In this document: positions 31,821 to 37,532 of the stretch, one piece after another
How the letters are laid out: each line of letters begins with the position of its first letter
How positions within the stretch are numbered: position 1 is the stretch's first letter
From: a virus
Strand: one strand, 5' to 3'
Virus record (IMG/VR): IMGVR_UViG_3300028025_001340
Span: 1 to 37,532 of that record
Length of the DNA: 37,532 nt
Position numbers and translations under genes: made by a program
The notes under the pieces: model-generated
Told to the model about the DNA's origin: nothing
The model's database searches: none
The model's input: only the letters and a program-made list of their open reading frames with translations

Positions 31821-31887
31821 CTGAGAATTAGGATGTTGTATTTGTTTACAGCAAAAAAGCGATGGGAATCCTTTCCCTAGTTCTCAG
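31821..31887 (+). ncRNA. Candidate structured leader RNA, three-way junction
   Basis: The 86-base gap before the glycosyltransferase gene can fold into a compact form. An outer stem pairs 31821-31832 (ctgagaattagg) with 31876-31887 (cctagttctcag), 12 bp with one G-U. Inside are a hairpin 31834-31840/31847-31853 (tgttgta/tacagca) and a hairpin 31864-31868/31873-31877 (gggaa/ttccc), which competes with two outer pairs. An A-rich joining segment (31854-31863) lies between. No T-run follows and the gene lacks a ribosome site, so a regulatory leader is more likely than a terminator. No known class recognised. Confidence 0.5.
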
Positions 31888-31901
31888 ACTTATTAATAAT
31901 T

Positions 31902-32588
31902 ATGCAAGCTATCGTTATTTGTAGCACAGGAAACGTAGGATTAAACATACTGCTTTTAAGCATAAAGGCGTATTGTCCGAACATACCTGTATATCTATCC
32001 AGTAAAAATACTGAGGACGCTGAACTTGTAGATACATGGATATACAACGTAGCTACAAACTTTGGTGATGCGTATAACGAAGCTATGAGCAAGGCGTTCT
32101 ACGATGGATACAAAGAAATCATTATCGCTAACGATGACGTTGTTATAACTCCGACAACATACAAGAATCTACAGTCAGATATAGCATTACTAAAGAAGCA
32201 TACCGATAAACTAGGTTTTGTAGGAGCAAGAAGTGACTATGTACTTTGGGATCAAAATATTCGTTGTAGTATTACTAATGATTCTATCGTTGGGTTAAAA
32301 TACGAATCAGAAGATCACATCAAAGAAGTAGGGGTTATTGCGCCTATTTTTGCTTACATCAATAAACAGGCGTTTGACGTAGCAAGATTCCCTAGCACCA
32401 ATTGGTATTCAGACAACATTATGTGCGATGATCTATCTAAAGCAGGGTTCAGTCATTATGTAAGCACAGCCTATGTCCATCATGCGGGATCGCAGACAGT
32501 AGGAATGGACTACGCAAAGTGCCACGAGGAACCTAGAGCTTGGATAAAAGAAAATAGACCAGATGTGTACGATAAGTATTACGCATGA
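31902..32588 (+). CDS. GT-A type glycosyltransferase
   Basis: A 228-residue protein. It starts with a Rossmann-like strand (MQAIVICSTGNVGLNILL); IIIANDDVVITPTT holds the DD metal site (residues 78-79), and YVHHAGSQTVG is a late motif of family 2-like enzymes. It should add a sugar from a nucleotide donor. No Shine-Dalgarno is visible before the ATG; the sequence upstream is AT-only, preceded by the structured leader. It belongs with the two preceding modification genes. Confidence 0.75.
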   Translation: MQAIVICSTGNVGLNILLLSIKAYCPNIPVYLSSKNTEDAELVDTWIYNVATNFGDAYNEAMSKAFYDGYKEIIIANDDVVITPTTYKNLQSDIALLKKHTDKLGFVGARSDYVLWDQNIRCSITNDSIVGLKYESEDHIKEVGVIAPIFAYINKQAFDVARFPSTNWYSDNIMCDDLSKAGFSHYVSTAYVHHAGSQTVGMDYAKCHEEPRAWIKENRPDVYDKYYA

Positions 32589-32606
32589 CACCAGAAAGGT
32601 AATGCA

Positions 32607-32999
32607 ATGGAAGAAGTAGAAAAAAGACCAGTAGGCAGACCATCAGAGTATGATCCTTCATATTGCCAAAAAGTTATCGAACTAGGAAAACTAGGCAAGT
32701 CATTTGAGCAAATGTCAGCTCAACTCAATATATCGTATAGAACATTATGTAGGTGGAGAGACTCTATTGAGGAATTTTGTCATGCCTTGGAGGATGCTCA
32801 CGCATATAGTCAGGCATATTGGGAAGAACTGGCTCAAAGCCACCTGATTGAGACAAAAGACATGCCAAGAATCAATACTGGTTTATGGTCAAGAAGCATG
32901 GCGGCTAGGTTTCCTAAGAATTACTCAGAGCGCATAAAGCAGGAACTTACTGGTGCGGATGGCGGTGCAATGCAACATAGTGTGACGTGGCAGAAGTAA
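32607..32999 (+). CDS. terS: Terminase small subunit
   Basis: A 130-residue protein with the pattern of TerS proteins: KRPVGRPSEYDPSYCQKVIE, then a helix-turn-helix (FEQMSAQLNISYRTLCRWRD), a helical middle (FCHALEDAHAYSQAYWEELA) and a short tail. It recognises the phage packaging site and passes DNA to TerL. The gene pair is split by an endonuclease gene. agaaagg precedes the start. Confidence 0.85.
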   Translation: MEEVEKRPVGRPSEYDPSYCQKVIELGKLGKSFEQMSAQLNISYRTLCRWRDSIEEFCHALEDAHAYSQAYWEELAQSHLIETKDMPRINTGLWSRSMAARFPKNYSERIKQELTGADGGAMQHSVTWQK

Positions 33000-33003
33000 T
33001 ACT

Positions 33004-33032
33004 TTGAATATTTGTTAAAAAAGTATTAAAAT
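33004..33032 (+). promoter_or_regulatory. Sigma70-type promoter for the homing endonuclease gene
   Basis: TTGAAT (33004-33009) and TAAAAT (33027-33032) are 17 bases apart, close to consensus. It starts 5 bases after the terS stop and lies just before the endonuclease, with aggag at 33042-33046 as ribosome site. The inserted gene therefore seems to carry its own early-type promoter, which may also drive terL. Confidence 0.7.
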
Positions 33033-33052
33033 ATATCCATTAGGAGAATCTT

Positions 33053-33571
33053 ATGGATAGAAAAGCCAGAGTTGTAGAACTAAATGGTTTAGAGCATCAC
33101 CATTGCGGTAAGTGCAAAACATATAAATTACCAGAAGAATTTTATTTAAACGCAAGATCGCTTACTGGTAGAGGCTCATATTGCAAGCCATGTATGAGCG
33201 ATTACACAAAGACAGAAAAATGGTCTAACTGGAGAAAAGAAAAGTATTACAAAAATCCATCAAGATCAATTTGGATAGAAGCTAGAAACAGAGCTAAAAA
33301 AGCTGGATTGCCTTTTAATATTGATCCAGAGGATTGTGAGATTCCAGATTTATGTCCAGTTTTAGGGATAAAGTTAATTAATAAGGGATTTGGCACAAGA
33401 AATGATGCTACTCCTACTTTAGATAGAATTAGAAACACAGAAGGATATGTTAAAGGGAATGTGAAAATTATTTCTTGGAAAGCAAATAGGCTTAAGTCTG
33501 ATTGCAATGACTACAATGTTTTTTTAGCGATAGCGGAATATGTCAGAAATAATAATCCCTTACAAACCTAG
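33053..33571 (+). CDS. HNH homing endonuclease between terS and terL
   Basis: A 172-residue protein. Two Cys pairs (HHCGKCKTYK, residues 18-21, and SYCKPCMS, 44-47) form a zinc site; ATPTLDRIRNTEGYVKGNVK followed by ISWKANRLKSD is a known pattern in phage endonucleases of the HNH class. It splits the normally adjacent terminase genes. Its last 32 bases overlap the terL start in another frame. It is AT-richer than the terminase genes, in line with mobile origin. Confidence 0.8.
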   Translation: MDRKARVVELNGLEHHHCGKCKTYKLPEEFYLNARSLTGRGSYCKPCMSDYTKTEKWSNWRKEKYYKNPSRSIWIEARNRAKKAGLPFNIDPEDCEIPDLCPVLGIKLINKGFGTRNDATPTLDRIRNTEGYVKGNVKIISWKANRLKSDCNDYNVFLAIAEYVRNNNPLQT

Positions 33572-34799
33572 ACCACAGCAGTTAATCCTGCATGATGCTC
33601 TTGATAACAATAGATTTGTTGTTGGAGTTATGCACAGAAGATTCGGGAAAACTGTGGCTGCGATTAACCAGCTTATCAAAAAAGCAATAGAGTGTGAGCT
33701 AGATGATCCTAGATTCTGCTACGTTGCTCCTACTTACACACAAGCCAAGAGGATAGCGTTTGACTACTTGGTTAAGTTTACAAGACCATTGGGTGCTAGC
33801 GTAAACATCTCTGAGCTGCGTGTTGACTTTTGGGGTAGAAGAATCTCGTTGCATGGTGCAGATAATCCAGATTCATTACGTGGAACTTACTACGATGGAT
33901 GTGTCCTAGACGAAGTAGGAGACATGAACCCAAAGGTATGGAATGAGGTTCTTAGACCGAGTCTGAGTGATAGATTAGGCTGGTGCTTATTTATCGGAAC
34001 TCCAAAAGGTCGGAATCATTTTGCAGACTTCAGAGATCGAGCTGAGGAAACTGATGGGTGGAAGTTGCTAGAGTTTAAAGCTAGTGAAACTGGGATTATT
34101 CCTGAGTCAGAACTTAACGCAGCTCGTGCTGAGATGGGCGAGGATAAGTACCAACAAGAGTTCGAATGTAACTTTAACAGTGCCGTAGAAGGAGCTTACT
34201 ATGGGCAGATTATCAACGATCTTGAGGCAAAGGGTCGTATCACCACTGTTGACCGTGATGATCTTTGCAAGTCTTATGTGGCTTGGGATTTGGGTATGGG
34301 TGACTCTACTTGCTTGTGGGTGGCTCAACTGGTTGGCAAGGAAGTCAGGCTCATTGATTTCGTGGAAAACCACGGGGTCGGGCTTGATTGGTATGTCAAT
34401 TGGCTCAAAGAAAATAGATATGAGCGTTTCGACCAGTACCTTCCACATGACGTTGAAGTCCGTGAGATGGGGACAGGAAAGAGTCGCAAGGAAGTCCTCC
34501 AAGAAGCAGGACTAGAGATTACCGTAGCTCCTAGACTATCTGTGGCTGATGGCATACAGGCAGTGCGTAGGTTGCTACCACGTTGTTGGTTTGATAAGGA
34601 CAAGACTAAGCAGGGCGTTAATGCTTTACGTAACTATCGTAGGGAATATAACGAGAAGCAGAACGTGTACTACGAGAAACCGCTACATGATTGGGCATCT
34701 CACGCTTCAGATAGTTTCAGGTATTTAGCGATAACACTTGACGAATCAGACGATTCATGGTCATCAAATATCACAATTAATACTAAATGGGTTGTATAA
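33540..34799 (+). CDS. terL: Terminase large subunit
   Basis: A 419-residue packaging motor. The ATPase domain has Walker A HRRFGKT (residues 32-38), Walker B CVLDE (121-125) and the coupling motif GTPKGRNHF (153-161). The nuclease domain has an Asp in AWDLGMGDST (Asp250) and the late acidic motif ASDSFRYLAI (Asp391). It cuts concatemers and pumps DNA through the portal. The start at 33540 lies inside the endonuclease gene and has only a weak ribosome site (agcgga). Its last 124 residues are repeated exactly at 3-377. Confidence 0.95.
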   Translation: MSEIIIPYKPRPQQLILHDALDNNRFVVGVMHRRFGKTVAAINQLIKKAIECELDDPRFCYVAPTYTQAKRIAFDYLVKFTRPLGASVNISELRVDFWGRRISLHGADNPDSLRGTYYDGCVLDEVGDMNPKVWNEVLRPSLSDRLGWCLFIGTPKGRNHFADFRDRAEETDGWKLLEFKASETGIIPESELNAARAEMGEDKYQQEFECNFNSAVEGAYYGQIINDLEAKGRITTVDRDDLCKSYVAWDLGMGDSTCLWVAQLVGKEVRLIDFVENHGVGLDWYVNWLKENRYERFDQYLPHDVEVREMGTGKSRKEVLQEAGLEITVAPRLSVADGIQAVRRLLPRCWFDKDKTKQGVNALRNYRREYNEKQNVYYEKPLHDWASHASDSFRYLAITLDESDDSWSSNITINTKWVV

Positions 34800-34814
34800 T
34801 AAGCAAAATATCCG

Positions 34815-34831
34815 CATAGGGTTTAGCTATG
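34815..34831 (+). promoter_or_regulatory. Second copy of the hairpin over the portal start
   Basis: The same catag/ctatg inverted repeat as at 393-409, again covering the portal ATG (34829). It is within the fully identical part of the repeat, so its conservation carries no extra weight. Confidence 0.3.
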
Positions 34832-36922
34832 GATTCAGGACAAGTAAAAGGTATTTTAGAGAACGAGATTGAGAACGCAATCGGATTCATCGACTCTGAA
34901 ACTACTGACGAACGCACGAAAGCACTACAGTATTACTTACGTGAACCTTACGGTAACGAGGTTGAAGGTCGCTCACAGATCGTAACAGGCGAGGTAGCTG
35001 AAGCTGTTGATGGCGCATTGCCACAGCTTCTACGTGTCTTTACGACAACAGAGGACATTGTTTACTTTGAGCCTAAGTCACCTAATGACGAGGAATCAGC
35101 CAAGCAAGCTACTGAATACTGTAATTGGGTGTTCTATCGTGAGAATGATGGTCTGCTGATTCTGCATAACTGGTTTAAAGATGCGCTCCTGCAAAAGACA
35201 GGCGTTGTTAAGTCTTACTGGGATTCGCAAGAAGATGTAGTCAAAGAAAAGTACAAGAACCTAACAGAAGAAGAACTTGCTTTATTGCTATCTGATGAGA
35301 CGATGGAGGTTGTGCGTCAGAAGGTAGAGATGGTAGAGGCTGGTGTTGACGAGATGGGTATGCCGATAATGGCTCCGTCTTATTCTGTTACGGTAAAGAA
35401 GGTTAAGAAGTCTGGTCAGGTAAAGATTGAGAACGTGCCACCAGAGGAGTTCTTGATCTCTAAGTCAGCTAAGACTATTGATGATTCTCCGTTCGTTGCT
35501 CACAGACGTTTAATGCCTCGTAGTGACTTAATCGCTATGGGTTACAGCAAAGACGTAGTTGACAGTCTGCCAACGTATGACGATCTAACCTACAGTCCTG
35601 AGCGTATCGCACGATTCAACCAAGACGAGCAGCCAGATTCCTCGCCTAGCCTAGACTTCTCGATGCAGGTGCTTGAGGTATACGAGTGCTATATACGTAT
35701 TGACGAGGACGAGGATGGTATCGCTGAGTTACGTAGGATTGTTTACTGTGGCTCTGAGATTCTGGATGATGAGGAAACTGACGTTATTCCGTTCCATTCA
35801 ATCTGTCCAATCCCAATCCCGCACAAGTTTTTTGGTCAGTCATTAGCTGACAGAACGATGGACATTCAGTTAATCAAGTCCACGTTAATGCGTCAGACTT
35901 TGGATAACTTGTATCTAACGAACAATGCTCGTGTTGGCGTGGTTGACGGTCAGGTTAACCTGGACGACATGCTTAACGCTACTCCTGGTGGCATTATCCG
36001 TGTTAAGAATCCTAATGCTCTGATTCCAATGCAAGTACCTAGCGTAACTGGTCAAGCGTTCCCAATGTTTGAGTATCTGGACGGTGTAGCAGCAAAGCGT
36101 ACAGGCGTATCAGACGCTAACGCAGGTCTTGATCCAGATATATTATCTAACGTCACAGCAACGGCTGTAGCGGCTATGATGAAGTCTAATAGCGGTAAGT
36201 TGGAGTTGATCGCTCGTGTGTTTGCTGACACTGGCGTTAAGTCTTTGTTCAGAGGTATCTTGCATTTATTGGGCAAGTATCAGGACAAGGCAAAGCTAGT
36301 CCGTATGCGTGGTAAGTACGTACAGTACGATCCTAGAACTTGGGCGAACGAATACGACATTAGCATTAACGTAGGTCTTGGCTCTGGTGACAGAGATCAG
36401 AAGCTGGCTATGTTGCAAATGATTCTAGCTAAACAAGAGCAGATATTGCAGCAGTTCGGCCCATCTAATCCGCTAGTATCGGTAGGTCAGTATCGCACCA
36501 CGTTAGCAAAGTTTATTGAGTCAGCAGGGTTTAAAGATGCAAACGCATTTCTTAACGAGATTACTCCTGAACAAGATGCTGCTCTTGCACAGCCTCAACC
36601 TAAGTCTCCCGATGCACAGGCAGAGGTTGCTCAGATGCTTGCGAACGTTGAACGAGAGAAGATCGCTGCGAAGTCGCAGATTGACTCGGAGAAGCTAAAG
36701 TTAAAGCAGCAGGAACTTGAAGCTCAATATACCCAAAAGGGTTTAGAGATGGCTATGAAGAACCAGCAGCAACAGGCTGACATCAAGATTAAAGAAGCAC
36801 AGTTAGCTGTTCAGCAGTTACAGGCAATTCTAACGATGGATATGGCAGACGAGCAGATGCGTCAAAAGCAAGCTGAGATCGTCTTAAAAGCGATTAAGGA
36901 ACTTGGAGGGCTAGTTCAATGA
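34829..36922 (+). CDS. Portal protein, SU10-like (variant 2)
   Basis: A 697-residue second version of the portal at 407-2500, equal in length and about 98 percent identical in protein, with 12 conservative changes and many silent base changes. Silent changes clearly outnumber replacements, as expected for two natural strains under purifying selection. The stop again overlaps the next start (ATGA), but the next gene is a different one (36919-37254). Confidence 0.93.
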   Translation: MDSGQVKGILENEIENAIGFIDSETTDERTKALQYYLREPYGNEVEGRSQIVTGEVAEAVDGALPQLLRVFTTTEDIVYFEPKSPNDEESAKQATEYCNWVFYRENDGLLILHNWFKDALLQKTGVVKSYWDSQEDVVKEKYKNLTEEELALLLSDETMEVVRQKVEMVEAGVDEMGMPIMAPSYSVTVKKVKKSGQVKIENVPPEEFLISKSAKTIDDSPFVAHRRLMPRSDLIAMGYSKDVVDSLPTYDDLTYSPERIARFNQDEQPDSSPSLDFSMQVLEVYECYIRIDEDEDGIAELRRIVYCGSEILDDEETDVIPFHSICPIPIPHKFFGQSLADRTMDIQLIKSTLMRQTLDNLYLTNNARVGVVDGQVNLDDMLNATPGGIIRVKNPNALIPMQVPSVTGQAFPMFEYLDGVAAKRTGVSDANAGLDPDILSNVTATAVAAMMKSNSGKLELIARVFADTGVKSLFRGILHLLGKYQDKAKLVRMRGKYVQYDPRTWANEYDISINVGLGSGDRDQKLAMLQMILAKQEQILQQFGPSNPLVSVGQYRTTLAKFIESAGFKDANAFLNEITPEQDAALAQPQPKSPDAQAEVAQMLANVEREKIAAKSQIDSEKLKLKQQELEAQYTQKGLEMAMKNQQQQADIKIKEAQLAVQQLQAILTMDMADEQMRQKQAEIVLKAIKELGGLVQ

Positions 36923-37254
36923 ATTACGGAATATCTCCAGATCAAGCAGGTAAGATAGTTGATAGATTGGCAAATGCTAGGAATAATCCTATTACTGCGC
37001 CATCCGAAGCTACTATGCCTTCTAACGGTCAGTTCTTTAAGATGAGCGAAATGGCTGCTCCAGTTGATTTTATGAATGATCCACGTTATCAGCCTATACA
37101 AAGCAATAGTCCTATTTATACGCCTACAATTGAGCAACCACAAGAAGATCAATTTGCAAAGTTTGGAGCATTTGGAGATTTCTTTAGATTGCTTAGTAAT
37201 AGTGGTGGTGTAGCACCTAATGGTCAGTTTGTTAATAGAAACGTATCTAAATGA
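36919..37254 (+). CDS. Extra 111-residue protein present only beside portal variant 2
   Basis: A 111-residue protein inserted exactly between portal and the 76-residue gene, with ATGA overlaps at both ends. The other copy joins those two genes directly with one ATGA. The protein is rich in Asn, Pro, Phe and Ser (SPDQAGKIVDRLANARNN, then EDQFAKFGAFGDFFRLLSNS) and has no recognised domain or membrane segment. A variable minor head or assembly factor is likely. Confidence 0.7.
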   Translation: MNYGISPDQAGKIVDRLANARNNPITAPSEATMPSNGQFFKMSEMAAPVDFMNDPRYQPIQSNSPIYTPTIEQPQEDQFAKFGAFGDFFRLLSNSGGVAPNGQFVNRNVSK

Positions 37255-37481
37255 GTAAAGCAGATTGGGCAGCTCGAATACTTCAAGATGAGCGATTCAT
37301 TGAGGTAATGAACGAGCTAAAAGAATTAGAAATACAGAAGTTTAGAAGTACAGATTACAGCGACATGGAACTACGTGAACAAGCGTATTTACGCCTCCGA
37401 GTTCTTGAGGATATAGAAGGTTATATTCAAGGGCTTACTAACCAAAAGCTCATTGACGCAAAAAGATGGAAGATTTTGTAG
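37251..37481 (+). CDS. Small conserved protein, second copy
   Basis: A 76-residue protein identical to that at 2497-2727, with a few silent base changes. Here it is coupled to the extra gene rather than to the portal. Identity of the protein across two diverged variants supports a needed function, probably in head assembly. Confidence 0.75.
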   Translation: MSKADWAARILQDERFIEVMNELKELEIQKFRSTDYSDMELREQAYLRLRVLEDIEGYIQGLTNQKLIDAKRWKIL

Positions 37482-37485
37482 TCCG

Positions 37486-37504
37486 TATAGGGCGGTTCCC
37501 TATA
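37486..37504 (+). promoter_or_regulatory. Second copy of the 7-bp hairpin before the scaffold gene
   Basis: The tataggg/ccctata inverted repeat of 2732-2750 is kept unchanged in the second variant, although neighbouring coding sequence has silent changes. Confidence 0.45.
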
Positions 37505-37523
37505 TAATTATGGAAATGAAAAC

Positions 37524-37532
37524 ATGAGCGAT
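37524..37532 (+). CDS. Scaffolding protein, first three codons (cut by window end)
   Basis: The window ends after MSD, the same first residues as the scaffold gene at 2770. It shows the second copy continues into the normal gene order. Confidence 0.8.

Larger units (their letters stand above)
34423..37532. repeat. Second copy of the divergent end repeat
   Basis: This segment restarts the sequence found at position 1: the end of terL, portal, a 76-residue protein and the first codons of the scaffold gene. It is identical to the first copy for 453 bases, then shows scattered substitutions. It holds one extra gene (36919-37254) between portal and the 76-residue protein. Headful terminal redundancy would give identical ends, so this is either a variant genome joined by the assembler or a real recombinant concatemer. 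Confidence 0.95.

Noticed and set aside
31816-31901. Terminator after the methyltransferase-like gene
   Set aside because: The stem is strong but is followed by an A/T mixture rather than a T-run, and two inner hairpins make it unlike a simple terminator.
1-37532. tRNA genes, CRISPR array, integrase or attachment site
   Set aside because: I saw no cloverleaf, no regular spaced repeat array and no tyrosine or serine recombinase. The absence is by eye only; a tRNA scan would settle the first.

Overview
The window is almost certainly one complete genome unit of a tailed double-stranded DNA phage plus about 3 kb of a second, slightly different copy of its beginning. The phage is a short-tailed (podovirus-like) virus. 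Its portal, major capsid and adaptor proteins resemble the families first defined in phage SU10, and it has a nozzle-like beta-propeller tail protein and no tail tube or sheath genes. An M15 endolysin and a spanin-like protein point to a Gram-negative host. Base composition is moderately AT-rich. Gene content (YbcO nuclease, PAPS-reductase-like protein, DUF6496- and DUF7696-like proteins) is what I associate with uncultured aquatic phages of Proteobacteria; that host guess is inference. I see no integrase, DNA polymerase, RNA polymerase, tRNA or CRISPR array.

Layout. 1-377 is the end of terL. 407-4698 holds portal, a small protein, scaffold and major capsid, closed by a rho-independent terminator. 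4745-10552 holds connector and tail genes with an embedded glycosyltransferase. 10554-15210 holds four large low-complexity or coiled-coil proteins, probably ejected virion proteins. 15214-18863 is a fibre region in which fibre-like proteins alternate with very small proteins. 18866-21332 is the lysis cassette (membrane proteins, 3-TM holin, M15 endolysin, spanin-like protein), with an antisense homing endonuclease inserted at the holin start. 21332-22294 is a metallophosphoesterase.

22295-24186 is a leftward early operon: an HTH regulator, an SSB-like protein, an ERF annealing protein and microproteins, read from a good sigma70-type promoter. 24346-29482 is the rightward early region: small proteins, an O-like initiator, a PAPS-reductase-like enzyme, a primase zinc domain, a DnaB-like helicase and a VRR-NUC-like nuclease. 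A lone leftward gene at 29479-29676 encodes an extremely acidic protein. 29769-32588 holds a YbcO nuclease, four lysine-rich mini-proteins, an acetyltransferase, a methyltransferase-like protein and a glycosyltransferase preceded by a structured leader. 32607-34799 is terS, a second homing endonuclease with its own promoter, and terL.

From 34423 the sequence repeats positions 1 onward. The first 453 bases are identical, then the two portal genes diverge, and the second copy carries an extra 111-residue gene that the first lacks. So this is not simple terminal redundancy: the two ends come from two variants of the same phage, joined by assembly or by recombination. Genes work as expected for a lytic phage that borrows the host polymerase. 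The most interesting points are the endonuclease insertions that overlap the starts of essential genes, the acidic basic-residue-free protein, the structured leader at 31821-31887, and the variant gene next to the portal.
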